Under the pieces are notes generated by a model that did no database searches, was not told the DNA's origin, and saw only the letters and a list, made by a program, of their open reading frames with translations. From NCBI GenBank assembly GCA_964607755.1, contig CAZSMC010000078.1, positions 1 to 19,089 of the forward strand: a DNA stretch of 19,089 nucleotides, written 5' to 3'. The stretch is from CAZSMC01 sp964607755 (lineage in GTDB: Bacteria > Zhuqueibacterota > Zhuqueibacteria > Residuimicrobiales > Krinioviventaceae). The translations under genes and the position numbers were made by a program. This document shows positions 1-7,579 of this stretch, piece after piece. Numbering within the stretch: the first letter of the stretch is position 1; each line of letters starts with the position of its first letter.

Positions 1-81
1 AAATTTGGAAATTATAATGTGTTATTTACTAGTTTTGTGACCCATTGTTGGAATTCTCACTGCGGTATTTCTTTCGCAACA

Positions 82-115
82 AAAGCCGCCTCGCCTGTGA
101 AAGCGAGACGGCTTT
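82..115 (-). terminator. Intrinsic terminator of the efflux operon
   Basis: Read on the minus strand, a 13-bp stem (arms 103-115 and 82-94) encloses an 8-nt loop. The single non-Watson-Crick position (89/108) becomes a G-U wobble in the minus-strand RNA but would be a C-A mismatch in the plus-strand RNA, which fixes the direction. A TTTTGTT tract follows the stem. It lies 18 bases after the RND pump stop codon, where the operon should end. Nothing recognisable is seen between base 1 and this hairpin. Confidence 0.85.
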
Positions 116-133
116 GATATGGGCAGAAAAGAA

Positions 134-3100
134 TTACTCTGTGCTAAATTGAGTTCGTTTGGCGGCTTTTTTCTCTTTACGTTTTTTGCTATATAATTCG
201 AGAGCAGCGTAAATAGCCGGAACTACAAGCAAAGTGAGTGCGGTGGCGACAATCAAGCCGCCCATCACAGCGCGCGCCATCGGCGCCCAGGTTTCGCCGC
301 TTTCTCCGAGTCCCAGGGCTAATGGTAACATAGCCAAAATCGTGGTCAGTGCTGTCAGCAGAACCGGCCGTATACGCACAATGCCGGCCTGTTTGATGGC
401 ATCAAACAATTCATAACCTCGATTCCGAAGCTGGTTGATGTAATCAACGAGAACAATGCCGTTATTCACCACAATACCAACCAGCATGATCACGCCAATA
501 AAGACAACAGTACTCAATATCGTGCCGGTGAGTAATAGTCCCAAAGCAACGCCGATTATTGACAATGGAATCGTGAAAAGTATGATGAACGGATCGATAA
601 AAGATTCAAATTGTGAAGCCATAACCATATATGTTAGCAAGACAGCCACGATCATAGCCAGAGCCAGATACATAAACGATTCTTGCTGTTCTTCAGCGAC
701 ACCAGAGATTGCCAAACGGAAATCCCGCGGTACAACAATCTCGTTAACGATTTTATTGACATCATTTGTCACACTGCGCAAATCCCTGCCAGCGATATCG
801 ATATTCACATCCACATGACGTTCCTGGCCTTCACGAGTGATGACTTGTGGAGCTGTACTGTATTCAATATCTGCAATAGCACGCAAGGGTATTTGCCTGC
901 CCGTTGGTGTGACAAACAGAATATTATCCAGATCTTCTTTGCTTCTTCGATAATCTTTGGGGAACTGAACACGGACGTCGTATTCGTCCCCGCCTTCGCG
1001 GTACAATGTAGCAACACTTCCCAATACACTTGTACTTATGGTATTGCCAATCTGTGCGGTGTTCATGCCAAGATCAGCGATGCGTTCACGGTCCAGATTG
1101 ATGCGCAATTCAGGGGCTGATTCTTCCGTGCTTGTAGAAACAAAATCAACACCCTCTACTTTACTGACTTTATTTTTAATCTCGTCTGCCAGGACCTGTG
1201 CTGTCTTAAGATCGTAGCCAAAAACCTGCACCACAATATCTCCGCCACCAAACATCTGTCCGAAACCGCTTTCAATGAATTTAATATTCGCATCCGGGAT
1301 GTTATCCAGTTTATCCCGCAAAGCGCGCTGGATTTCAAATTGGTCCCTTTCACGCTTATTCAAGTCAATTAAATTAATTGACATCGATCCTCTTGAAGAA
1401 GATTGAGAACCAAAAAGAGCCATAATGCTTTCTCCCTGGCCAAAATTTGTATACGTGAGTTTGGCTTCAGAAACTTCTTCCTGGATAATTTTTTCAATCG
1501 AACGCATGGTTTCTGCCATTTTCGCCAGACTTGTTCCAGGAGAGCGTTCTATTTCTAGCTCAATATAGGATTGATCATTTTCAGGTAAAAATTCTGCGCC
1601 CTGTAAACTCAACCCCACAACTGCCAGGATAAATAAACCAGCAGCCACCAAAAGTGTCATTTTCCTGTGATTCAGAACCCAATCAAGCCAGACATTATAT
1701 CGTTGATACAATTTGTTCATGGTGTTTTCAATATGTCTGCTTAGTTTGGAAAAAAGACCACTTTTATGAGTTGATTTTCGCACTCTTAGAAACCGCGAAG
1801 CCAACAGCGGAATAAGAGTGAGCGCAACCAGAAGAGAAACGATCAAGGAGAAACAGATCGTCAATCCCATGTCTCTGAATAGCTGGCCTGATAATCCAGG
1901 TACAAACAAGATAGGTACGAATACGGAAACAGTTGTCAGTGTCGACGCAGTAATTGCCATGCCAACCTCAGAAGCGCCGCGATCGGCTGCTTCTGCCGGC
2001 TCTTCTCCTTCTTCATGAATACGAAATATACTTTCAAGGACAACAATAGCATTATCCACCAATAATCCAACAGCCAGCGCCAGTCCCGCCATAGAGATCA
2101 CATTAAGCGTCAGGTCTGCTTGCATCATCACAGCAAAAGTCAACAAAATCGAAACGGGAATAGAAAGCGCCACAATGATTGAGCTGCGAAAATTTCTCAG
2201 AAAAAATAAAAGCACCAGAAAAGCCAGTACAATCGCCTGGATGGCAGTGTTCCCAAGATTGGACATTGAGCGCGTAATAAAATCCGCCTGGTCCCAAAAC
2301 GTGTCAAGTTGCACCCCTTCGGGCAGCTCTGCCTGGATACCTTCAATCTGAGCTCTGACACGTTTCGACGTATTTACAGTATTCGCATCGGATTGTTTTT
2401 GTAAAAATATCATGACCGATGGTTTGCCATTTGTCCAAACTTCTTGACGGATTTCTTTAAACCCGTCAGTAACTTTGGCAACATCTTTTATTTTAATAGT
2501 CGAACCATTTATCGTAGTCACAGGAGTATTAGCGATCTGTTCGACACGTTCATACGAACCTAGTGTTTGTATAGAGTATTCCATCTGTTTACTTTCAATA
2601 AATCCGGACGGAATTTGTAAATTATTACTCTGCAACGCAGATGTAACTTGTTGAATAGAGAGGTTATGACCGCGTAAACGAACAGGATCTACGTGAACCT
2701 GGATTTCACGCGTAAGTCCTCCTGTTGTGCTGGCTGCAGCCACACCAGGTACGCGTTCCAGCCGTGGTTCAACATCATGTAATGCCATATCCCGAATTTC
2801 TGCCAATCCGTGCTGATCTGAATTGAGCATGAGATACATGATAGGTTGCTGGGAAATATCGAATTTAAAAATAAGAGGGTCTGTCATGTCATCAGGCAGA
2901 TAATCCCGGACAAATTCCAGGTTATTGCGTACGTCCATTTCTGCCTGGTCCATATTCGTGCCCCAGGCAAATTCCAGCATGACAAGAGACAATCCCTGGC
3001 TGGACCGGGAACTAACTGTCTCGATGTTTTCGGTAGTCGATACGGCTTCTTCGATTGGACGTGTCACCACGGTTTCCATATCTTCCGGTCCGACACCAGT

Positions 3101-3253
3101 GTATTGTGTAATAATCGCCATCATGGGAAATTCCAGCTTTGGAAACAGATCAAGCTTTAGCTGGCTCAAGCCAAAGAGTCCGAATCCCGCGGCGATTAAA
3201 TAGATCATGGTAAATGTAACGCCACGACGTATAGAGACTTTTGCTAATTTCAT
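134..3253 (-). CDS. RND efflux pump inner-membrane permease (AcrB/HAE1-type)
   Basis: This is the proton-driven inner-membrane pump of a tripartite efflux complex, taking amphiphilic compounds from periplasm or membrane to the TolC-like channel. The 1039-residue length is usual for the family. The N-terminus shows a membrane helix followed by the conserved KLDLFPKLEFP stretch. Helix 4 carries GLLVDNAIVV with Asp400-Asn401 where E. coli AcrB has an Asp-Asp proton-relay pair; the DN form is common in HAE1 pumps outside the enterobacteria. A second conserved membrane motif, VGIVVNNGIVLVDYIN, lies near the C-terminus. The start overlaps the stop of the adaptor gene by 4 bases (ATGA), with an AAGGAGG site inside the adaptor's last codons, so translation is probably coupled. 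It is the last gene of the regulator-channel-adaptor-pump operon. Substrates cannot be predicted from the sequence. Confidence 0.95.
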   Translation of the reverse strand: MKLAKVSIRRGVTFTMIYLIAAGFGLFGLSQLKLDLFPKLEFPMMAIITQYTGVGPEDMETVVTRPIEEAVSTTENIETVSSRSSQGLSLVMLEFAWGTNMDQAEMDVRNNLEFVRDYLPDDMTDPLIFKFDISQQPIMYLMLNSDQHGLAEIRDMALHDVEPRLERVPGVAAASTTGGLTREIQVHVDPVRLRGHNLSIQQVTSALQSNNLQIPSGFIESKQMEYSIQTLGSYERVEQIANTPVTTINGSTIKIKDVAKVTDGFKEIRQEVWTNGKPSVMIFLQKQSDANTVNTSKRVRAQIEGIQAELPEGVQLDTFWDQADFITRSMSNLGNTAIQAIVLAFLVLLFFLRNFRSSIIVALSIPVSILLTFAVMMQADLTLNVISMAGLALAVGLLVDNAIVVLESIFRIHEEGEEPAEAADRGASEVGMAITASTLTTVSVFVPILFVPGLSGQLFRDMGLTICFSLIVSLLVALTLIPLLASRFLRVRKSTHKSGLFSKLSRHIENTMNKLYQRYNVWLDWVLNHRKMTLLVAAGLFILAVVGLSLQGAEFLPENDQSYIELEIERSPGTSLAKMAETMRSIEKIIQEEVSEAKLTYTNFGQGESIMALFGSQSSSRGSMSINLIDLNKRERDQFEIQRALRDKLDNIPDANIKFIESGFGQMFGGGDIVVQVFGYDLKTAQVLADEIKNKVSKVEGVDFVSTSTEESAPELRINLDRERIADLGMNTAQIGNTISTSVLGSVATLYREGGDEYDVRVQFPKDYRRSKEDLDNILFVTPTGRQIPLRAIADIEYSTAPQVITREGQERHVDVNIDIAGRDLRSVTNDVNKIVNEIVVPRDFRLAISGVAEEQQESFMYLALAMIVAVLLTYMVMASQFESFIDPFIILFTIPLSIIGVALGLLLTGTILSTVVFIGVIMLVGIVVNNGIVLVDYINQLRNRGYELFDAIKQAGIVRIRPVLLTALTTILAMLPLALGLGESGETWAPMARAVMGGLIVATALTLLVVPAIYAALELYSKKRKEKKAAKRTQFSTE

Positions 3254-4368
3254 AGTGCTTCGTCCTCCTTGACTACCGTAATCGGCATTTCATCTTTAAG
3301 ATTGTTTTGACCTTCGATAATCAGCTTTTCACCTGCAGAGACGCCAGACCGAACAGCAATTCTTTCATGATTCGCATATTCTACATCCAATTCGCGCTGC
3401 ACAGCAGTGCTGTCCTCAGCGACAAACACCTGATAATTTTTCACAACTCTATCCTCGCCTGCCTGGCGCTCAAGCCGGGTATTTTCAATAGTCGCAAATC
3501 GGGGAATGATAATGGTATTCTCGATCACATTTGTGAGAATTTCAACTCTGGCGTACATGCCGGAGCGCAGCAGTTTGTCCTTGTTTTGGACAAGAACCTT
3601 GACCTGTGCCATGCGCGTCATCGGGTCCATGACAGGACTGATTTTGATCACTCTTCCGGTGAACACTCTATCTTTGTAACTGCGGACATGTACATAAGCA
3701 GTTTGCCCTACTCGCAGTTCGGCCAGATCCTCTTCCGTGGCATTGAATGTGATTTCAACATTTTCCGTTTGAACAACAGTGACCAGTGGCATACCTGGAG
3801 ATGCCATGTCGCCTTCTTCCACAAATCGTTGACCGATAATCCCGGATATGGGCGCGGTAACTGTTGCATCTTCCAGACCGCTCTTTGCGCTTATCAGCGA
3901 GGCTTCAGCTTGTTCCAGTTGGGCTTTGGCAGATTCGTACTGTGTTTGCATCTGATCGAACTGCTGTTCACTCACAGCGCCCTGTCCGTAAAGCCGTTTT
4001 ATCCGGTCATACTCTGCTTTTACGTTTGAAAATTGAGCCTCTGCTGCTGTTAAACCGGCACGGGCTTGCCGTACTTGTTGTTGAATCCGGGTCGAGGAAA
4101 TATCTGCAATAGGTTCACCTTTTTTCACGACATCCCCTGCATCAACGTACAAGCGTTCAATCCGGTCGGTAATCTTGGAAAACACCCGGACTTCGACTTC
4201 AGCTTTAATGTCACCCTGGTATTCTATGGTTTGTTCCAGATTACCTCTATTAATCTCGGTAATAGTAACTGGTACTCTGGTCTCCTCCTCCTGGGTTTCA
4301 GTTTGCCCGCAATTGATCAGCAGGGCAATAGCTAAGAGCATCAACAACGGATATAATCTTTTCATCAT
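3250..4368 (-). CDS. RND efflux periplasmic adaptor (membrane-fusion lipoprotein)
   Basis: This 372-residue adaptor bridges the inner-membrane pump and the outer-membrane channel. It begins with a lipoprotein signal peptide ending in a lipobox (ALLINC, Cys20), so it is probably lipid-anchored like AcrA. In order come a first lipoyl half (about residues 60-90), a long alpha-helical hairpin rich in Gln, Ala and Glu (about 90-165), the second lipoyl half with the TVTAPISGIIG signature, a beta-barrel region, and a membrane-proximal domain containing the PVMDPMTRMAQVKV segment. The first ATG at 4368 is chosen because a GGAG site lies 5 bases upstream; the next codon is also ATG. It starts 16 bases after the channel gene and overlaps the pump gene by 4 bases. 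Confidence 0.94.
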   Translation of the reverse strand: MMKRLYPLLMLLAIALLINCGQTETQEEETRVPVTITEINRGNLEQTIEYQGDIKAEVEVRVFSKITDRIERLYVDAGDVVKKGEPIADISSTRIQQQVRQARAGLTAAEAQFSNVKAEYDRIKRLYGQGAVSEQQFDQMQTQYESAKAQLEQAEASLISAKSGLEDATVTAPISGIIGQRFVEEGDMASPGMPLVTVVQTENVEITFNATEEDLAELRVGQTAYVHVRSYKDRVFTGRVIKISPVMDPMTRMAQVKVLVQNKDKLLRSGMYARVEILTNVIENTIIIPRFATIENTRLERQAGEDRVVKNYQVFVAEDSTAVQRELDVEYANHERIAVRSGVSAGEKLIIEGQNNLKDEMPITVVKEDEAL

Positions 4369-4384
4369 AAATTCTCCATCCTGT

Positions 4385-5764
4385 TTATTTTAAAAGTCCA
4401 TTCAATTGTCCGGTAACTTTGCGTAGTTGATAACGCGCCATTTGATAATCATACAAGGAAGATAAATAATTGAGCCTGGCCTGAGTGAGAGCTAACTGTG
4501 CCGCCCACACATCCAGTTGGGTGCTGGCGCCTTCTTCATATCTCAGATTTGCCAATTTGAAAGATTCCTGAGCCAAATCTACGGATTGGCTGGCTGATTG
4601 ATATTTTTCCAGGGCTTCTTGAAAATTATTATAAGCCACTTCGACTTGGGCTGCTACACCGTTTTCCAGACTTTCCTGATTATCCAGGGTAATCCGGTAA
4701 TCGAGTTTAGCCTTTTGATACTGTTTGCTGTTTTTAAAGCCCTGAAACAAAGGGATTTGCAAACTGATTGCCGATGTAAAACCTTTGCTAAAATCATCCT
4801 GACTAATATCCCATTCGTTGGTATTTGCTAAAAATGAATAGTTTGTTTGAAAGAACAATTTGGGTAAAAACGAACTTTTGGCAATAGTTATGTTTTTCTT
4901 TTGAATATATTTTTGTTCTTTTAGAGCTTTTACTTCGGGACGATTGTTGAGCGCCATTTCTTGCAGCGCACCGAGCGGGGCATTGGTAAAATCATCTTCA
5001 ACGTAAAGCAAATTACCGTCCACCTCGATTTCTGCATCTTTTGGTAAACCGAGAATAACGCGAAGATTTGTCAGCGCCATTTGCAACCTGTTTTTCGCTG
5101 AAATCGCTTCTGGCCGTTTGTTTGCCAGATTAACCTCGGCACGCATTTTGTCAAATTTTGAAGCTGCTCCAGCCTCGTACTTTTTGGTCACTACATCCAG
5201 ATTGGCGCGAGCCTGGTCCAATGCATCCTGCTGTACCTTGACCACTTCTTTGGACAGAATGCACGAATAAAATGCATCGGTGGTGTTGTAAATCAGATTT
5301 TGTTTTTGACTTTGTAAATTCATACGGGAAGCGCGCGCTCCGGCAGAGGCGATTCGAATGCCGGCAATGCCTGCTCCGCCGAGGAATAGCGGCTGGTTCA
5401 ATGTTGCGCCGTATTGCCAGGTGTTTTCCATGCCAAAAGCTATTCGTATAAAATCGGGCATGTCTTCATAACCCGGAAACGTGGGCGGAAATGCCTGTTT
5501 CAAAAAGTTGGGAACCGTGCTTTCCTGCAATGCCCATGAATGCTGAAGACTGGCACTGGCACTCAATTCCGGCAATACCCGCGAATACGCCTCCCATACA
5601 CCTGCTTTGGCTTTGGCTAATTCTTTTTCAGTGGTTTGATAACCTGGATTGTTTTCTATGGCTATCTCGATGCTTTTCTCAAGCGTCAATACTTTTGGTG
5701 CACCCTGGACAAATGCTACGAAAACCAAAAATATCAGGACCCCTGAAATGAAAGTCCGTTTCAT
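4385..5764 (-). CDS. TolC-family outer-membrane efflux channel
   Basis: This is the outer-membrane exit duct of the tripartite pump. The 459-residue product has a signal peptide (MKRTFISGVLIFLVFVAFVQG) and then two similar halves typical of the family, each with long alpha-helical coiled-coil stretches (for example the AYNNFQEALEKYQSASQSVDLAQESFKLANLRYEEG segment, positions roughly 380-415 of the mature region) and short beta-strand segments. The reading frame opens 13 codons earlier at 5803, overlapping the regulator's stop. The start at 5764 is preferred because an ACGGAGG site sits 5 bases upstream and the signal peptide begins exactly there. That leaves 35 bases between regulator and channel. 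It is co-transcribed with the adaptor and pump downstream. Confidence 0.93.
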   Translation of the reverse strand: MKRTFISGVLIFLVFVAFVQGAPKVLTLEKSIEIAIENNPGYQTTEKELAKAKAGVWEAYSRVLPELSASASLQHSWALQESTVPNFLKQAFPPTFPGYEDMPDFIRIAFGMENTWQYGATLNQPLFLGGAGIAGIRIASAGARASRMNLQSQKQNLIYNTTDAFYSCILSKEVVKVQQDALDQARANLDVVTKKYEAGAASKFDKMRAEVNLANKRPEAISAKNRLQMALTNLRVILGLPKDAEIEVDGNLLYVEDDFTNAPLGALQEMALNNRPEVKALKEQKYIQKKNITIAKSSFLPKLFFQTNYSFLANTNEWDISQDDFSKGFTSAISLQIPLFQGFKNSKQYQKAKLDYRITLDNQESLENGVAAQVEVAYNNFQEALEKYQSASQSVDLAQESFKLANLRYEEGASTQLDVWAAQLALTQARLNYLSSLYDYQMARYQLRKVTGQLNGLLK

Positions 5765-5799
5765 ACTTTCCTCCGTGTTTTGCACAACGTGGTTTAAGA

Positions 5800-6405
5800 T
5801 CATTCGTTTAATCCTCTGAAAAGCAATTCTATGATTTCATCCGCCAGTTCATCAGTTAACAGTTTCTTTTTTGTTGCCAATTGTTGAAACATAAAATGTT
5901 GCACAACACCGCCTATAATGTTCGCAGCCAATTCCGGGCGTGCGCTGGCGCCAAACTCTCCGGTATCAATGCCTTCTTTTATCATGGAAACCAAAATACG
6001 CCCTCGCCGTTCTGCTTCCGTTTTAAACTTTCGTGTAATAGCATCATTGGCCGAAGTGACAAACAAATTCAAGAAAAAACGGGTATACTCTGGACTATTG
6101 TAGGCAACGCGAAAAAATCTTTTTAAAAACAGGGCAAGCCGCTCTTTGACTGAAATATTCTTGTCACGAATTTCTTCCAACGCTCCAAACACGTGGTTTA
6201 AACCTGTTTCCACTAACTCGTTATAAATCTGTTCTTTACTGCCGAAATAATAGTAAATCGTTGGCTTGGTAACATTTGATTGTTCGGAGATTTCGCGCAT
6301 GGAAACGCCATTAAAACCTTTTTCGGCAAACAAATGAGCGGCAACAGCAAAAATCTTTGACTTTGTATCATTACACTGATGCATATTATTCACATGATCT
6401 ATCAT
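5800..6405 (-). CDS. TetR/AcrR-family transcriptional repressor
   Basis: This is a probable local repressor of the efflux operon it heads. The 201-residue length is typical. The N-terminal DNA-binding domain is clear: SKIFAVAAHLFAEKGFNGVSM followed by the helix-turn-helix REISEQSNVTKPTIYYYFGSKEQIY, about residues 36-61. The remainder is a helical ligand-binding domain of the usual divergent kind. The first ATG at 6405 has an AGAGAGG site 12 bases upstream, which is rather far; Met8 is an alternative start. A perfect 6-2-6 palindrome lies 37 bases upstream of the start, the expected place for an autoregulatory operator. The inducer is unknown. Confidence 0.93.
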   Translation of the reverse strand: MIDHVNNMHQCNDTKSKIFAVAAHLFAEKGFNGVSMREISEQSNVTKPTIYYYFGSKEQIYNELVETGLNHVFGALEEIRDKNISVKERLALFLKRFFRVAYNSPEYTRFFLNLFVTSANDAITRKFKTEAERRGRILVSMIKEGIDTGEFGASARPELAANIIGGVVQHFMFQQLATKKKLLTDELADEIIELLFRGLNE

Positions 6406-6441
6406 TTTTTTAATTTACCTCTCTTTGGTTGTATTATTTAC

Positions 6442-6455
6442 TTACCGTTCGGTAA
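6442..6455. promoter_or_regulatory. Putative TetR operator upstream of the efflux operon
   Basis: TTACCG-TT-CGGTAA is a perfect inverted repeat with a 2-base centre, matching the usual size and symmetry of TetR/AcrR operators. On the minus strand it falls in an AT-rich promoter-like stretch (a TTGATC element lies just upstream and TAAATAAT just downstream), so a bound repressor would block the operon promoter. The assignment rests on symmetry and position; no binding data exist. Confidence 0.7.
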
Positions 6456-6708
6456 AATATTGATCAATTAGACGTGTGAGGATCTTAAAAGTTTCAAATT
6501 ATTTTATTATTTTGATAAAGAAAAAAACAGGCGTACGAAATGCTGAAAAAATGGTTTCTTTTTTTCAGAAAAAATCCGTATATGTTATACAAGTGATCAA
6601 CCGATGAACTGGTTATTTGATCAGGACATGAGCGTAAAAGAGATTTTCTTTTCCAATAGAATAACTGCTCGTTAATTTTATAAATCACTTTTTTAAAAGG
6701 GGTTCATT
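6456..6708. other. AT-rich divergent intergenic region with small inverted repeats
   Basis: No convincing gene is seen here. It holds an AT-rich hairpin (CTGAAAAAA at 6543-6551, complementary to 6560-6568, 8-base loop) and three copies of the palindrome TGATCA at 6461-6466, 6594-6599 and 6618-6623. The last two sit in an imperfect inverted repeat with an ACC/GGT extension. A TATAAAT element at about 6679-6685, shortly before the AAAAGGGG ribosome site of the next gene, may be its -10 region. No riboswitch was recognised. Confidence 0.4.
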
Positions 6709-7143
6709 ATGAAAACAACCAGGAAATTGACGTATAGTGCGGTTTCTATTCTTCTCATTATCATTTTGTCTTTTCAATCGTGCGGACGGCTCATCGCGCC
6801 TTACAACCAGTATTCGTATGAACGCGCCATCGAGATCAAACAGCAGTCTTTGGCTCTGCTTGATAAAGCGAGCCAGCCATACGAAAAGTATGAAAAAGAA
6901 GTGGAAAAGCTTATCGTTGAGTTAAAGATCATGGTCGAGTACGTGCAGGGCATCCCCAAAAATGAAATGACAACTGAGCAATGGAAATTGATGGTCAATC
7001 CAGAAGGTCATTTGCTGGGTGGTATTTTATCGGAATGGAAGGAAAAAGGCACACTCGGTAAAGTCTTTATCAAGGAAGCTCAAATGCAAATCAGCCAGGG
7101 ATTTGATTCTATCATCAATCTGGAGCGTAAAAAACTAAAATAA
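6709..7143 (+). CDS. Small hypothetical lipoprotein
   Basis: Function not recognised. The 144-residue product has a lipoprotein signal peptide: a basic start (KTTRK), a long hydrophobic stretch, and a lipobox ending FQSC with Cys25. The mature part is predicted mainly alpha-helical and charged, with a coiled-coil-like run YEKYEKEVEKLIVELKIM and a shorter Gly-rich loop (PEGHLLGGIL). A good AAGGGG site lies 6 bases before the ATG. It is followed 15 bases later by another small helical protein on the same strand, so the two are almost certainly one transcript. It stands divergent to the efflux regulator, but nothing ties it to efflux. An envelope role is inferred only from the lipid anchor. Confidence 0.8.
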   Translation: MKTTRKLTYSAVSILLIIILSFQSCGRLIAPYNQYSYERAIEIKQQSLALLDKASQPYEKYEKEVEKLIVELKIMVEYVQGIPKNEMTTEQWKLMVNPEGHLLGGILSEWKEKGTLGKVFIKEAQMQISQGFDSIINLERKKLK

Positions 7144-7158
7144 TTTAAGGAGTGGGTC

Positions 7159-7488
7159 ATGTTTGATTTTGACGGATTCTTGTCCGAAACCTTGAAAGAA
7201 CTCAAAGAATTTATTAAAAAGCACTGGGAAGGTTATGCAAAAGATATTCTCGATGAAACAGAAACTGTACTCAAAGAGAGCAAAGAGGATATTCAAAGAT
7301 GGGTGGGACTTGTCGTAAAGGGCGAACTTGGCCGGGACGAGCTTGAATTTCTTTTGCAATCGAAAAAAGAACTCATCAAGCTAAAAGGATTGGAGCAGGC
7401 AGGGCTGTCGCTCATCAAGATTGAGCGCCTGCGTGATGCTATTGTTTGTCTTGTGGTTGAAAATGCACTGGAAAAGATTCAAATTTAG
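7159..7488 (+). CDS. Small helical hypothetical protein paired with the lipoprotein
   Basis: Function not recognised. The 109-residue product lacks a signal peptide or membrane span and is probably cytoplasmic. It is strongly helical: an acidic amphipathic N-terminal half (LSETLKELKEFIKKHW, then KDILDETETVLKESKEDI) and a more hydrophobic C-terminal half (LKGLEQAGLSLIKIERLRDAIVCLVVENAL). An AAGGAG site lies 6-7 bases before the ATG, and the gene follows the lipoprotein gene by 15 bases, implying a two-gene operon. Because one partner is exported and the other seems not to be, direct contact between them is not obvious. The strand ends at a hairpin shared with the converging lyase gene. Confidence 0.75.
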   Translation: MFDFDGFLSETLKELKEFIKKHWEGYAKDILDETETVLKESKEDIQRWVGLVVKGELGRDELEFLLQSKKELIKLKGLEQAGLSLIKIERLRDAIVCLVVENALEKIQI

Positions 7489-7532
7489 TAAAAATAGGAT
7501 AGTCAGCCCATGTTTTACCTGTCAAAACTCAG

Positions 7533-7562
7533 CCGGGCACAGGAGCATGGTGCTGTGCCCGG
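7533..7562. terminator. Hairpin between converging genes, possible bidirectional terminator
   Basis: A perfect 10-bp stem (CCGGGCACAG / CTGTGCCCGG) encloses a 10-base loop, placed between the stops of the plus-strand helical protein and the minus-strand lyase. On the plus strand TTTTT follows about 8 bases later; on the minus strand a TTTT run follows after a similar gap. The T runs are not directly adjacent, so efficiency is uncertain in either direction. Confidence 0.65.
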
Positions 7563-7579
7563 ATTACTGGTTTTTAAGT

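Noticed and set aside
683..1120. Plus-strand open frame of 145 codons within the RND pump gene
   Set aside because: It lies entirely opposite a well-supported 1039-residue pump and shows no domain or ribosome site.
2051..2056. Asp-Asn instead of Asp-Asp in RND pump helix 4 as a sign of a dead pump
   Set aside because: The DN form is common among HAE1-type pumps and the rest of the gene is intact.
6494..6688. Minus-strand 64-codon frame between the regulator and the lipoprotein gene
   Set aside because: It begins with GTG, lacks a convincing ribosome site, and its composition follows the AT-rich hairpins it covers.
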